Of a stretch of DNA of 51,266 bases, positions 17,928-25,694 are shown piece after piece. The notes under the pieces were generated by a model. The model made no database searches, had not been told where the DNA came from, and saw only the letters and a list, made by a program, of their open reading frames with translations. Position numbers and translations under genes: made by a program. The stretch is from NCBI RefSeq assembly GCF_015352985.1, contig NZ_JACYXF010000043.1:1-51266 (forward strand), read 5' to 3'. This stretch comes from Noviherbaspirillum malthae. GTDB lineage: Bacteria; Pseudomonadota; Gammaproteobacteria; Burkholderiales; Burkholderiaceae_D. The first letter of the stretch is position 1; every line of letters begins with the position of its first letter.

Positions 17928-18499
17928 TTGCGACCCGCGGTCCGAATGGTGAATCAGCCCGGCCGCGGGGCGCTTGTTGCGTACCGCATGCCATAGAGCC
18001 TGTGCGGTCAGTTCCTGCGTCATTCGCTCGCTCATGGCATATCCAACGATTTCGCAAGTAAACACATCCTTGACTTCGGCCACGTATAGCCAGCCCTCTT
18101 CGGTCGGCACATAAGTAATATCCACCAGCCACTGCTGGTTAGGTGCTGTCGGATCGAACCGCTGCTCCAGCAAGTTGGCTTCTACCGGCAAGTCATGTCG
18201 GGAATTCGTTGTTGCCTTGAACCGGCGCTTTTGCTTGCAGCGTAGTCCCAGTTCCCGCCGCAACCGGTCAACGCGGTCGCGGCCGACAGCAAACCCCTGG
18301 GCTTTCAATTCCGGCTGCATCCGCCGTACGCCGTAGGTTTCCCGGCTCTGCCGATGTACTGCTCTGATCGCTACCTTCAGTCGCTCATCGGCCTGCTGGC
18401 GTGCACAGGGTTTGCGGTTGAGCCAGGCGTAAAAGCCGCTGCGTGATACGCCAAACACCCGGCATAGCAAGGCAATGGGGTAGTCGAGTCGCAGATGTT

Positions 18500-18817
18500 T
18501 CAGTTGCGCGTACCGGGCAGCGACTCCCGTGCAAAGTACGCTGTCGCTTTTTTTAGCACTTCTTTTTCCATGCGTTCTGTGGCCAATTCTTTGCGCAACT
18601 TGGCGACCTCGGCTTCCAGCTCGACTACGCTCCGGCTTCCTGGCGCTGCAGTGCCTGCGCTAGTTCCACGCTTGGCAGCCATTACCCAGTTCGATAGCGT
18701 TCCCTTGGGCACGCTTAGCCGCTGCGCCGCCGCTTCCAGGGACAATCCCTGCTCCAGCACCAGCTTTACTGCTTCGGCCCGAAACTCGGGCGTGTAGCTT
18801 CTGATTTCTTTCTTCAT
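18500..18817 (-). CDS. IS3-family transposase orfA
   Basis: This 105-residue protein is the N-terminal DNA-binding subunit of an IS3-group transposase. It starts MKKEIRSYTPEFRAEAVKLVLEQGLSLEAAAQRLSVPKGTLSNWV and continues with a coiled-coil leucine-zipper segment (SVVELEAEVAKLRKELATERMEKEVLKKATAYFA). GGGAGAAAGC precedes the ATG at 18817, which is preferred over 18829. Seven A followed by G (T run at 18548-18554) form the A-AAA-AAG slip site, where a -1 shift would join it to orfB as in related elements. Since orfB is interrupted by IS30, only OrfA can be made whole. Confidence 0.88.
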   Translation of the reverse strand: MKKEIRSYTPEFRAEAVKLVLEQGLSLEAAAQRLSVPKGTLSNWVMAAKRGTSAGTAAPGSRSVVELEAEVAKLRKELATERMEKEVLKKATAYFARESLPGTRN

Positions 18818-18873
18818 GCTTTCTCCCATTTACTCAGTGTATCAAACGGGAGTGTCCACAAATGTCAGGCTAC

Positions 18874-19195
18874 CTCATCTATACCAATCAAACAAGGCGG
18901 TAATGCAGTAAAGAAGCGATGCATTTCACTACGACGCAACTTCCTTCTGAGGACTTGATTACCGGAACGACCGACTCCATGTACCTGAAACACGCTTAAA
19001 ATGGGCGACATGCCTGATCGGCGGCGAATCCTCGCAGAGTAAAAGCATGACGATCATTGGCAATGTGTTGCCTAGCGGTGCCTCTGGTTTTGATTGCTCT
19101 TCACCGTGCTGCACTTGATCGAGGGAGCCGACGCGCTGATCGAAGGCGTGAGCCCCGTCTGCGGTGCGGGCGCCGTTCCTCCTGCCGACCGGCGA
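18874..19195. other. Intergenic segment right of the IS stack
   Basis: This 322-bp stretch marks the junction between the IS stack and cluster B. A short open tail at 18919-18999 (MHFTTTQLPSEDLITGTTDS..., ending TAA) could be the stump of a lost gene, but I do not recognise it. The remainder to 19195 has no convincing gene, no repeat and no terminator with a T tail. Confidence 0.35.
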
Positions 19196-19975
19196 TTACT
19201 CCTGCAATGACGCTTCGCGCCTGCGTGTGTGTGGCGCGGTGTTGTTGTTGGCCGCCTCATCCTGTATGCGTGCGATCAGGATCCGCTTGTTTTCGCGGCT
19301 GCGGTAGGCATGCTCACGCATGACGGCCTCGGCGCGTGCGCCTTCCCGCTGCATGATGGCCGACAGCAGATCTTCATGGTCGTCCTGTGCACGACGCACG
19401 AAGGTAATCTCCAGATCGGTAGGTGTCTCCGGCAGGGACAGTGCGCCGGGACCCGCCATCGGGATCTTGTTGTTGTGTGCCAGAGCCGAGGCCAGGGCGC
19501 GGTTGTTCGCCGCCGCAACCAGTACGCGGTGAAACTGCTCGTTGACCGCGCGCCAAGCTTCGGCATCTAGCACCCGCCCGGTGCAGGCAGCGACGTCGAG
19601 CAATTCGCGCCCGCGCGTGACCGCTTCCGTCATGTTCGCCAGTTCAGCCTCGGACACGCCGCGCTCGGCCACGATGCGTGCGGCCATCCCCTCCAGCACA
19701 CCCCGCACATCCACAGCATCAGCGATGTCGTCCAAGGAGAAGGCGCGCACCCGGTAGCCGCGCGTCGGCAGACGCTCCAGCAAACCCTCGGATTCGAGTT
19801 CGATCAGCGCCAGACGCAGTGGCGTGCGCGAGACCCCGAGACGGGCGGCAAACGGGATTTCAACGATGCGTTCGCCCGGCGCGAGTTCGCCGGAGAGCAC
19901 CATGTCCCGCAGGCGGGAGACAACATGATCAATTTGGGTGGCCATAAGTGGTGCGCGCAGTGAGATTGATTGCAT
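19196..19975 (-). CDS. GntR-family transcriptional regulator (FCD subfamily)
   Basis: This 259-residue regulator has the GntR winged HTH at residues about 12-80 (TQIDHVVSRLRDMVLSGELAPGERIVE, LAARLGVSRTPLRLALIELESEGLLERLPTRGYRVRAFS). The FCD ligand domain follows (VDVRGVLEGMAARIVAERG, NEQFHRVLVAAANNRALASAL, DDHEDLLSAIMQREGARAEAVMREHAYRSR), with the usual Asp/His metal-site residues. The ATG at 19975 lies inside a perfect palindrome; Met at 19945 (MATQIDHV) is an alternative start, and neither has a good Shine-Dalgarno. It is divergent from the FAH gene at 20132. Two identical TTGCATGCAA sites between them are typical GntR operators, so it probably represses itself and the first cluster-B operon until an aromatic acid or intermediate binds. 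Confidence 0.9.
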   Translation of the reverse strand: MQSISLRAPLMATQIDHVVSRLRDMVLSGELAPGERIVEIPFAARLGVSRTPLRLALIELESEGLLERLPTRGYRVRAFSLDDIADAVDVRGVLEGMAARIVAERGVSEAELANMTEAVTRGRELLDVAACTGRVLDAEAWRAVNEQFHRVLVAAANNRALASALAHNNKIPMAGPGALSLPETPTDLEITFVRRAQDDHEDLLSAIMQREGARAEAVMREHAYRSRENKRILIARIQDEAANNNTAPHTRRREASLQE

Positions 19976-20033
19976 GCAATTCTAGCAGTTAAATTGATAA
20001 ATACCAGTTGCCGTAGACCAGATTGCATGCAAT
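19969..20033. promoter_or_regulatory. Twin palindromic operators for the GntR regulator
   Basis: The perfect 12-bp palindrome ATTGCATGCAAT occurs at 19969-19980 and 20022-20033. The centres are 53 bp apart, close to five helical turns, so two dimers would sit on the same face of the DNA and could loop. One copy overlaps the first possible start codon of the GntR gene; the other lies about 100 bp upstream of the FAH gene. Confidence 0.7.
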
Positions 20034-20131
20034 AATTAATAAAAAGTTTGATAAAGCGCTGTTTCCCCAGCAAAATGCGTACAATTTGCAGACAACAATA
20101 AAAACAATGCGATCAACGGTAGGAGACCTGA

Positions 20132-20983
20132 ATGAAGTTGGCCAATTACACTCGCAATCAGTTGCCTGGCTGGGGCGTCGTCACCGAGACCGGCATCGCG
20201 CCGTTGTTCGAGAGCTGGCCGACGATTGGCGAGGGGCTGGCCGCGGGCAGCGCCGCCTTGGCCGCGGCACTGGCGAAACAGTCGCAGCGGATTGCGCTGG
20301 ACGATGTCGTCTTCACCGCGCCGGTCGCGCCGGCCACCAAGATCCTGTGTGTGGGCATCAACTACGGGCTGCATATCGCCGAGATGAGGCGCGAAGTGCC
20401 GGCCAACCCGTCGGTGTTCGTGCGCTTTGCTGATTCCTTCGTCGGCCATGGCCAGCCGATCGTCTGCCCGGCCGCGTCCAACAAGTTCGATTTCGAGGCC
20501 GAACTGGCGATTGTGATCGGCCGCACCTGCCGCCACGCGACGCCGGAGCGCGCGCTCGACTATGTCGGCGGCTATACCTGCCTGGGCGACAACTCGGTGC
20601 GCGACTTCCAGAAGCACGCAGCCCAAGTCACCCCCGGCAAGAACTGGGAGCACAGCGGCAGCATTGGTCCCTGGATCGTGACCGCCGACGAGATCCCCGA
20701 CCCGCAACAGTTGACCGTGATGAGCCGGTTGAACGGCACCGAGATGCAAAACGGCCAGACCTCCGACATGCTGTTTTCGGTCGCGCGCATCGTGTCCTAC
20801 GTGTCGACCTTCACCACCCTGCGTGCCGGCGACGTGATCGCCACCGGCACCCCTGACGGTGTTGGCGCCGGCCGCACGCCACCGGTCTGGATGAAGCTGG
20901 GCGACGTGCTGGAGATCGAGATTTCCGGCATCGGCGTGCTGCGCAACCCGGTGATCCACGAAACGCAGGCCTATGCGGCCTAA
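20132..20983 (+). CDS. Fumarylacetoacetate-hydrolase-family protein (set 1)
   Basis: This 283-residue FAH-family enzyme belongs to a family that includes fumarylpyruvate hydrolases of gentisate pathways, hydratases, isomerases and decarboxylases of keto-acid intermediates. The core is clear: KILCVGINYGLHIAEM, PSVFVRFADSFVGHGQPIVCP, the metal-site acidic pair in FDFEAELAIVIGR, GYTCLGDNSVRDFQKHAAQVTPGKNWEHSGSIGPWIVTADEI, and TGTPDGVGAGRTPPVWMKLGDVLEIEISGIGVLRNPV. GTAGGAGA precedes the ATG. It is the first gene of the GntR-controlled operon and is followed by a cupin dioxygenase, so a role directly after ring opening is likely. The paralogue at 34574-35440 serves set 2. Confidence 0.88.
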   Translation: MKLANYTRNQLPGWGVVTETGIAPLFESWPTIGEGLAAGSAALAAALAKQSQRIALDDVVFTAPVAPATKILCVGINYGLHIAEMRREVPANPSVFVRFADSFVGHGQPIVCPAASNKFDFEAELAIVIGRTCRHATPERALDYVGGYTCLGDNSVRDFQKHAAQVTPGKNWEHSGSIGPWIVTADEIPDPQQLTVMSRLNGTEMQNGQTSDMLFSVARIVSYVSTFTTLRAGDVIATGTPDGVGAGRTPPVWMKLGDVLEIEISGIGVLRNPVIHETQAYAA

Positions 20984-21075
20984 CCTTCTTCCACCCCACG
21001 GTCCGCCACCCGGCCCAGGCAAGCCCCGGGCTAGGGCGCATACCCTGAACTTTCCTAGACCTTCAAGACCTGACC

Positions 21076-22179
21076 ATGACTGACCTCCAGCACAAATTCG
21101 TCGACGTGAGCGGCGCCGCGCCGCGCGAGCAAAACAAGTGGCGCTCCATCGTCGTCCCGAAGGAAGCGATCGACCTGGAAATCGAGCGCCTGATCGATCT
21201 GCCGCGCCCGGCCAACGGCCGCCGCGCGACGCTGATTACCCATCCCGAGGCGATCGCGCCCGGCCTCGGCTTTGCGCCGTCGACCGATGTCACGATCAAC
21301 GTGATCAACCCCGGCGAAAGCACGCTCAACCTGCGCAAGAATTCCAACATGCTGGAGATCTGCCTAGCAGGGGAGGGCGTCGCCATGGTCGGCCAGCGTG
21401 AGATCGCGGTCTCGAAGTGGGACGTCTGGAACACGCCGGCGATGAACATTCATTCGTACCGCAACACGGGCAAAACGCCGTGGGTGCGCCTGTCGTATTC
21501 GAATGCGCCGGTGCTGGAAAAGCTGGAGGTGCACTTCGTCGAAGAGTTCGAGGGATCGGTGCCGCCGGCCGACCGCAACTCTAAGCCCTCGCAGGTCAAT
21601 CCCGACCTGGCGCGCGCTCGCGACCTGGCGCTCAGGAAGCAGATCGGCGAGGATGGCGCTCACCTGCTGGGCTATGAATGGCTGATCGATATCGACGTGG
21701 TCGAATCCAAGCCGCTGCACTGGCCGTACGCAAAGGTCGCCGAGCACCTGCCGACGGTCGAGGACCTGGCCAAGGGCTACAACGGACGCCGCCTGTTTGT
21801 GCTTTACAACCCGGCAACCGAGCGCCGCAACGGCACCACCCACAGCTTCTTTGCGACCATTTCGTCGTCGCCGCCGAACAACACCCACGTGCCGCACCGC
21901 CACAGCTCGTCGGCGATCAACTACTACCTGCGCGGCAATGGCCACAGCATGGTCGAAGGCCACCGCTACGACTGGAAGGCCGGCGACTTGCTGCTGTCCG
22001 CCCCGGGATGGGCGATGCACGCCCATAACTCCGGCACCGAGACTGTGTCGGCGCTGACTGTGCAGGACCACCCGTTCCATATCGGCATCGAGTCGCTGAT
22101 CTGGCAGGAGCGCTCGTACGAGCCGATCATTGCGCTGGGCAGCCAGCCTGGCTTCCAGAGCAACCGCGCGTCGCTCTGA
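21076..22179 (+). CDS. Two-domain cupin ring-cleavage dioxygenase, gentisate/salicylate 1,2-dioxygenase-like (set 1)
   Basis: This 367-residue bicupin resembles gentisate and salicylate 1,2-dioxygenases, which open a hydroxybenzoate ring next to the carboxyl group with Fe(II). The C-terminal cupin has a plausible metal triad: His274 and His276 (PHRHSSSAINYYLRGNG) with His315 in GWAMHAHNSGTE. The N-terminal cupin (SNMLEICLAGEGVAMVGQREI, KWDVWNTPAMNIHSYRN) lacks the HxH motif. Classical gentisate dioxygenases carry the iron in the N-terminal cupin, so this is an inverted arrangement. It lies between the FAH gene and the Rieske subunits, with a paralogue at 36501-37598. The Shine-Dalgarno is weak. 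Substrate assignment (gentisate, salicylate or a substituted salicylate) is not possible by eye. Confidence 0.82.
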   Translation: MTDLQHKFVDVSGAAPREQNKWRSIVVPKEAIDLEIERLIDLPRPANGRRATLITHPEAIAPGLGFAPSTDVTINVINPGESTLNLRKNSNMLEICLAGEGVAMVGQREIAVSKWDVWNTPAMNIHSYRNTGKTPWVRLSYSNAPVLEKLEVHFVEEFEGSVPPADRNSKPSQVNPDLARARDLALRKQIGEDGAHLLGYEWLIDIDVVESKPLHWPYAKVAEHLPTVEDLAKGYNGRRLFVLYNPATERRNGTTHSFFATISSSPPNNTHVPHRHSSSAINYYLRGNGHSMVEGHRYDWKAGDLLLSAPGWAMHAHNSGTETVSALTVQDHPFHIGIESLIWQERSYEPIIALGSQPGFQSNRASL

Positions 22180-22213
22180 CCCACACCCGTCACCCGAACG
22201 AGACTTCATCACC

Positions 22214-22699
22214 ATGACTTATTCCCGTGAACACGCGGCGCTGCGCGCCGACCTGCGCGACTTCTATGAAGAGTATGCCGCCTGCCTCGATGAGGAAGAG
22301 CTCGAGCGCTGGCCCGACTTCTTTACCGAGGACTGCCGCTATCGGGTCACCGCGCGCGAGAACTACGACCAGAAGCTGCCGTACGGCCTGATCTACTGCA
22401 TCAACAAGGACATGATCAAGGACCGCGTGCTGGCGCTGCGCCAGACCACGATGTACGAGCCGCGCTCGCTGCGGCACTTTATCAGCGGCGTGCGCATCAA
22501 GCGCATTGACGGCGACACGATCGAGACCCAGTCCAATTTCACGATCCTCGAATCGCTGTCGGACCGCGAGCCGGTGGTCAACATGGTCGGCCGCTACATC
22601 GACACCGTCGTGCGCACCACCGACGGCTTCCTGTTCAAGGACCGCGACTGCGTTTGCGACAACTATCGCGTGCGCACCTCGCTGATCATCCCCGTCTAA
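22214..22699 (+). CDS. Aromatic-ring-hydroxylating oxygenase, beta subunit (set 1)
   Basis: This 161-residue small subunit of a Rieske non-heme iron oxygenase has the SnoaL/NTF2-like cone fold. Typical segments are LRADLRDFYEEYAACLDEEELERWPDFFTEDCRYRVTARENYD, KDRVLALRQTTMYEPRSLRHFISGVRIKRIDGD and FLFKDRDCVCDNYRVRTSLIIPV. The start at 22214 (MTYSREH) follows the cupin stop by 34 bp; an earlier in-frame Met lies inside the cupin gene and was rejected. The beta subunit comes before alpha here, the reverse of the order in many dioxygenase operons. It is structural and contributes to substrate pocket shape; catalysis lies in the alpha subunit. Confidence 0.88.
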   Translation: MTYSREHAALRADLRDFYEEYAACLDEEELERWPDFFTEDCRYRVTARENYDQKLPYGLIYCINKDMIKDRVLALRQTTMYEPRSLRHFISGVRIKRIDGDTIETQSNFTILESLSDREPVVNMVGRYIDTVVRTTDGFLFKDRDCVCDNYRVRTSLIIPV

Positions 22700-22722
22700 C
22701 TGCCGCCCCGGAGAACCGTATC

Positions 22723-23994
22723 ATGTGTGAACACGACCACGACCACGCCGCCAAGCCGGCGGCCCAGGCCCCAATCACGATCCACCGCCGCTGGCCGGAA
22801 GAGGGCTTCACCCGGATCCCGAACTGGATCTATACCGACCCGGCGATTTTTCAGAAGGAGATGGACGTCTTCTTCGCCGGCAAGACCTGGAACTACATCG
22901 GCCTCGAGTGCGAGGTGCCCGAGCCGGGCAATTTCAAGCGCCAGTGGATCGGCACCCGCCCGGTGATCATGGTGCGCAAGGAAAACGGCGAGATCAACGT
23001 GATCGAGAATCGCTGCGCGCACCGCGGAGCGCAGATCTGCTGGAAGAACACCGGCACCGTAAAGGATTTCACCTGCCCGTATCACCAGTGGAACTACGAC
23101 CTCGACGGCAACTTGCAAGGGCTGCCGTTCAAACGCGGCGCGCTCGGCAAGGGCGGGATGCCCAAGGATTTCAGCAACGAGGAAAACAGCCTCAAGAAGC
23201 TGCGCTCGGTCAACCGCGGCGGCTCGATCTGGGCCACGTTTTCGGACGACGCGCCGAGCTTCGAGGAATACTGCGGCCCCGAAGTGCTGGCCGAGATCGA
23301 CCACATGTTCCCGGGCAAGAAGCTCACGCTGCTGGGCTACAGCCGCCAGCTCATCCCCAGCAACTGGAAAATGTACCTGGAAAACCTGAAAGATCCGTAC
23401 CACGCGACGCTGCTGCACACGTTCTACATCACCTTCGGCCTGTGGCGCGCGGACTCGAAGTCGGAGAACATCCCGACCGGCGGCGGCAAGCACAGCGTGA
23501 TGATCTCGCATAACGAGGGCAAGAAGGTGACCGAGGCGACGTCAGAGATGGGGCGCTTCCGGTCCGACCTCGAGCTGCTGGACAAGGAAACGGTCACACC
23601 GCGCCGCGAGTTCAATCGCGGCCGCGTCGGCGGCGCGTGGATCTTCCCGGCCGCGCAGATGGGCATCCAGGCCAATTCGCTCAAGACCCGCCACGTGATC
23701 CCGCGTAGCCCGACCGAGCACGAACTCGTGTTCACCTACTACGGCTACGCCGACGATGACGAGGAAATGCAGCGCCTGCGGCTGAAACACGCGAACCTGC
23801 TGGGACCGGCCGGCTTCGTGTCGATGGACGACAGCGAGATGCTGAACCAGATGCAGATCGGCGTGACCGGCTACCCGGAAGCCAAGGGCATCGTCGAGAT
23901 GGGCGGGCGCGACACTGAACCGACCGATTACATGGTCACCGAAGTGCTGATCCGCGCGTTTTATCAGTACTACCGCGATGCGATGGGGCTGTGA
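22723..23994 (+). CDS. Rieske oxygenase, alpha subunit, salicylate-5-hydroxylase-like (set 1)
   Basis: This 423-residue catalytic subunit has its Rieske [2Fe-2S] ligands at Cys98-His100 (NRCAHRGAQICW) and Cys118-His121 (FTCPYHQWNYDLDG). The mononuclear iron ligands are His227 and His232, and Asp224 is in the bridging position, all in NLKDPYHATLLHTFYITFGLWR. Overall similarity in layout is to the large subunit of salicylate 5-hydroxylase (NagG type) and anthranilate-type oxygenases. An N-terminal His/Asp-rich stretch (CEHDHDHAAK) is unusual and could bind metal. GGAGAA precedes the ATG at 22723. It overlaps closely with the ferredoxin gene. The hydroxylation target is probably a benzoate derivative; which one is inference. 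Confidence 0.88.
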   Translation: MCEHDHDHAAKPAAQAPITIHRRWPEEGFTRIPNWIYTDPAIFQKEMDVFFAGKTWNYIGLECEVPEPGNFKRQWIGTRPVIMVRKENGEINVIENRCAHRGAQICWKNTGTVKDFTCPYHQWNYDLDGNLQGLPFKRGALGKGGMPKDFSNEENSLKKLRSVNRGGSIWATFSDDAPSFEEYCGPEVLAEIDHMFPGKKLTLLGYSRQLIPSNWKMYLENLKDPYHATLLHTFYITFGLWRADSKSENIPTGGGKHSVMISHNEGKKVTEATSEMGRFRSDLELLDKETVTPRREFNRGRVGGAWIFPAAQMGIQANSLKTRHVIPRSPTEHELVFTYYGYADDDEEMQRLRLKHANLLGPAGFVSMDDSEMLNQMQIGVTGYPEAKGIVEMGGRDTEPTDYMVTEVLIRAFYQYYRDAMGL

Positions 23995-23995
23995 G

Positions 23996-24319
23996 ATGAG
24001 CGGCCATTGGATTCCGATTGCAAAGGTCGCCGACGTGCCGGAAGAAACCGGTACGATGCGGGTGATCCACGGCACCGAGGCGGTCTGCCTGTATCTGCTC
24101 GGCGATAAGGTTTGCGCAACCCAGGATCGGTGCCCGCACGGCAATGCGAGCCTGGCCGAGGGCTATATCGTCGATGGCATGATCGAGTGCCCGCTGCACC
24201 AGGGGATGTTTGACATCGCCACCGGGGTCGTCAAGACGCCGCCGTGCACGGTCAACCTGACGACCTATCCAGTCAAGGTGGAGGACGGGGTGATTTACTT
24301 GGAAGAGGGCGCGCGATGA
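23996..24319 (+). CDS. Rieske-type ferredoxin (set 1)
   Basis: This 107-residue Rieske ferredoxin passes electrons from the reductase to the oxygenase alpha subunit. Cluster ligands are Cys46-His48 (DRCPHGNASLAEGY) and Cys65-His68 (ECPLHQGMFDI). The remainder follows the family (WIPIAKVADVPEETG, LTTYPVKVEDGVIYLE). The start MSGHWIPIA at 23996 lies one base after the alpha stop codon; the longer frame from 23978 is inside the alpha gene. Its TGA overlaps the ATG of the reductase, so the three genes are translationally linked. The paralogue is at 34129-34449. Confidence 0.9.
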   Translation: MSGHWIPIAKVADVPEETGTMRVIHGTEAVCLYLLGDKVCATQDRCPHGNASLAEGYIVDGMIECPLHQGMFDIATGVVKTPPCTVNLTTYPVKVEDGVIYLEEGAR

Positions 24320-25533
24320 GCCAGCAAACAATTGTGGTTGTCGGTGCCGGCCAGGCCGGTGCTTGGGCGGCCCGCACGCTGCGCAACGAGGGCTTCGCCG
24401 GGCACGTGGTGCTGGTCGGGTACGAGGCGCACCCGCCGTACGAACGCCCGCCGTTGTCAAAGGAGCAACTGCAACCCGATCCGACCCAAATGGACAGCTT
24501 GTTGTCGGCGGCCGAGATGGCCGATCTGGACATCGACTGGCTGCCGTCGCTCGCCTGTGTACGCATCGATCGTGTCGCCCGTCAGATCGTCCTGTCCAAC
24601 GACGAGACGATCGGCTACGACAAGCTGATCCTGGCTACCGGTGGCATCGCGCGCGTCCCACCACTGCCCGGCATCGATGCCCCCTGCGTCCATACGCTGC
24701 GCACGCTGGACGATGCCCAGCGCCTGCGCTCGGCCCTGAAGCCCGGCGCGCACCTGCTGGTCATTGGCGGTGGCTGGATAGGGCTGGAGGTGGCCGCCTC
24801 GGCGCGTCAGCTGGGATGCAATGTGACGCTGGTCGAATCCGGCGCAACCTTGTGCGGGCGCACAGGATCACCCGCGCTGTCGGCCTATCTGACGGACCTG
24901 CACGCGTCGCACGGCGTCGATCTGCGCCTGTCATCCGGCGTCGCCGCCCTGGAAAACACCAGCAGCGCCGGCTGCAGAGCCGTGCTGGCGGATGGCAGCA
25001 GCGTGAACGTTCACCTCGTGGTGGTCGGGATCGGCCTGATCCAAAACGATGCGGTGGCGTCCCAGGCGGGGCTGGAGTGCGACCATGGCGTAATCGTCGA
25101 TCGCCAGTGCCGCACCTCGGACCCCGACATCTTCGCCGCCGGGGATGTTACCGCGATGCGCGAGGACCAGGGACTGCTGCGGCTGGAGTCCTGGCAGAAC
25201 GCCCAGGACCAGGGCATTGCCGCCGCGCGTGCGGTACTGGGGCAGGCGGTCGACTATCGGCCGGTGCCGTACTTCTGGTCCCAGCAGTACGACACGATGG
25301 TGCAGCTGGCCGGCCGCAGCGCGCCGGGGGCGATTCAGGTGACGCGCGGCGACGCCAGCCGGATGATGGTCGTCGATCTGACGGCGGACGGACGGGTGCT
25401 GTCGGCGATCGTCGCCAACAATCCGCGTGATTTTAGGACGCTGCGCAAGTTCGTGTCCGACGGCACCCGGATCGATGCCGGACGCTTCGCTGATCCGGCC
25501 ATGCCGTTGGCCAAGCTCGCGATCGCCGCCTGA
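24316..25533 (+). CDS. FAD-dependent ferredoxin reductase of the Rieske system
   Basis: This 405-residue flavoprotein of the ferredoxin-NAD reductase class (BphA4/AndAa type) takes electrons from NAD(P)H to Rieske ferredoxin. It has the FAD-binding IVVVGAGQAGAWAARTLRNEGFAG, YERPPLSKEQL, LILATGGIARVPPLPG, the NAD-binding LLVIGGGWIGLEVAASARQLGCNVTLVE, the second FAD contact CRTSDPDIFAAGDVTAM, and the C-terminal reductase domain (PVPYFWSQQYDTMVQLAG). ATGA overlap with the ferredoxin stop gives coupling, so the start at 24316 is secure. It is the only ferredoxin reductase gene in the window, although there are two ferredoxins and two oxygenases, so it probably serves both sets. Confidence 0.92.
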   Translation: MSQQTIVVVGAGQAGAWAARTLRNEGFAGHVVLVGYEAHPPYERPPLSKEQLQPDPTQMDSLLSAAEMADLDIDWLPSLACVRIDRVARQIVLSNDETIGYDKLILATGGIARVPPLPGIDAPCVHTLRTLDDAQRLRSALKPGAHLLVIGGGWIGLEVAASARQLGCNVTLVESGATLCGRTGSPALSAYLTDLHASHGVDLRLSSGVAALENTSSAGCRAVLADGSSVNVHLVVVGIGLIQNDAVASQAGLECDHGVIVDRQCRTSDPDIFAAGDVTAMREDQGLLRLESWQNAQDQGIAAARAVLGQAVDYRPVPYFWSQQYDTMVQLAGRSAPGAIQVTRGDASRMMVVDLTADGRVLSAIVANNPRDFRTLRKFVSDGTRIDAGRFADPAMPLAKLAIAA

Positions 25534-25558
25534 TCGCCGCCCGGATCTTCTGCTGCCC

Positions 25559-25575
25559 GGAATAAGTGTTGTTCC
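25559..25575. promoter_or_regulatory. Candidate operator, GGAAYA-N5-TRTTCC repeat, site 1
   Basis: The dyad GGAATA-AGTGT-TGTTCC lies in the 161-bp gap after the reductase gene and ahead of the gene at 25695. Arms match at five of six positions. The same 17-bp pattern recurs at 34470-34486 and 48172-48188, each in a gap ahead of a rightward gene. A further small hairpin, GGGGC-TAGC-GCCCC, lies just before the ribosome site of the gene at 25695. Confidence 0.55.
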
Positions 25576-25694
25576 AGTGCGGCGGTTGTTGGCGGTACGG
25601 CAATAAGGCACGATCAACGGCGGGCGTGTGCGCTCGTTTGCGCTCGTTTATTCGAACTAACTAGGGGCTAGCGCCCCGTGAAGGAGACGCTGCA

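Larger units (their letters stand above)
16191..18470 (-). pseudogene. IS3-family transposase orfB, split by IS30 insertion
   Basis: This is the integrase-core half of an IS3-group transposase. The upstream part, from about 18470 to 17928, has LLCRVFGVSRSGFYAWLNR, the HTH-like YGVRRMQPELKAQGF, and the first catalytic Asp in NQQWLVDITYVPTEEGWLYVAEVKD and the second in HHSDRGSQ. The IS30 element then intervenes. The remainder (16475-16191) resumes with YCAHAYRQLLRQFGMRASMSRKGNCHDNAPMESFWGSLKNE, carrying the catalytic Glu, and ends RLGYVAPAVFADAFRYMQAA. Excising the IS30 and one CAA repeat rebuilds DRGSQYCAHAY. The frame also extends upstream to meet orfA by a -1 slip at A7G. Confidence 0.88.
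16161..18873 (-). mobile_element. IS3-family insertion sequence, interrupted by IS30
   Basis: Related terminal repeats are seen at both ends, with the shared core TGGACACTC followed by related GTTT-containing sequence. The left one begins near 16161-16168 and the right one ends near 18867-18873. Between them lie orfA, and an orfB split by an IS30 element at 16476-17927. The exact ends are uncertain by a few bases and no unambiguous target duplication was found, which fits an insertion into already rearranged DNA. Confidence 0.75.

Noticed and set aside
18919..18999. Short open tail MHFTTTQLPSEDLITGTTDS... ending in TAA
   Set aside because: Only 26 codons, no recognised family and no ribosome site; it may be the end of a lost gene but cannot be supported.
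20036..21022. 328-codon leftward open frame opposite the FAH gene
   Set aside because: The sequence is low-complexity Arg/Gly/His-rich without family features; the FAH gene on the + strand explains the region.
25667..25682. GGGGC-TAGC-GCCCC hairpin taken as a terminator of the reductase operon
   Set aside because: It has no T tail and lies just before the ribosome site of the next gene; it is more likely chance or a leader structure.
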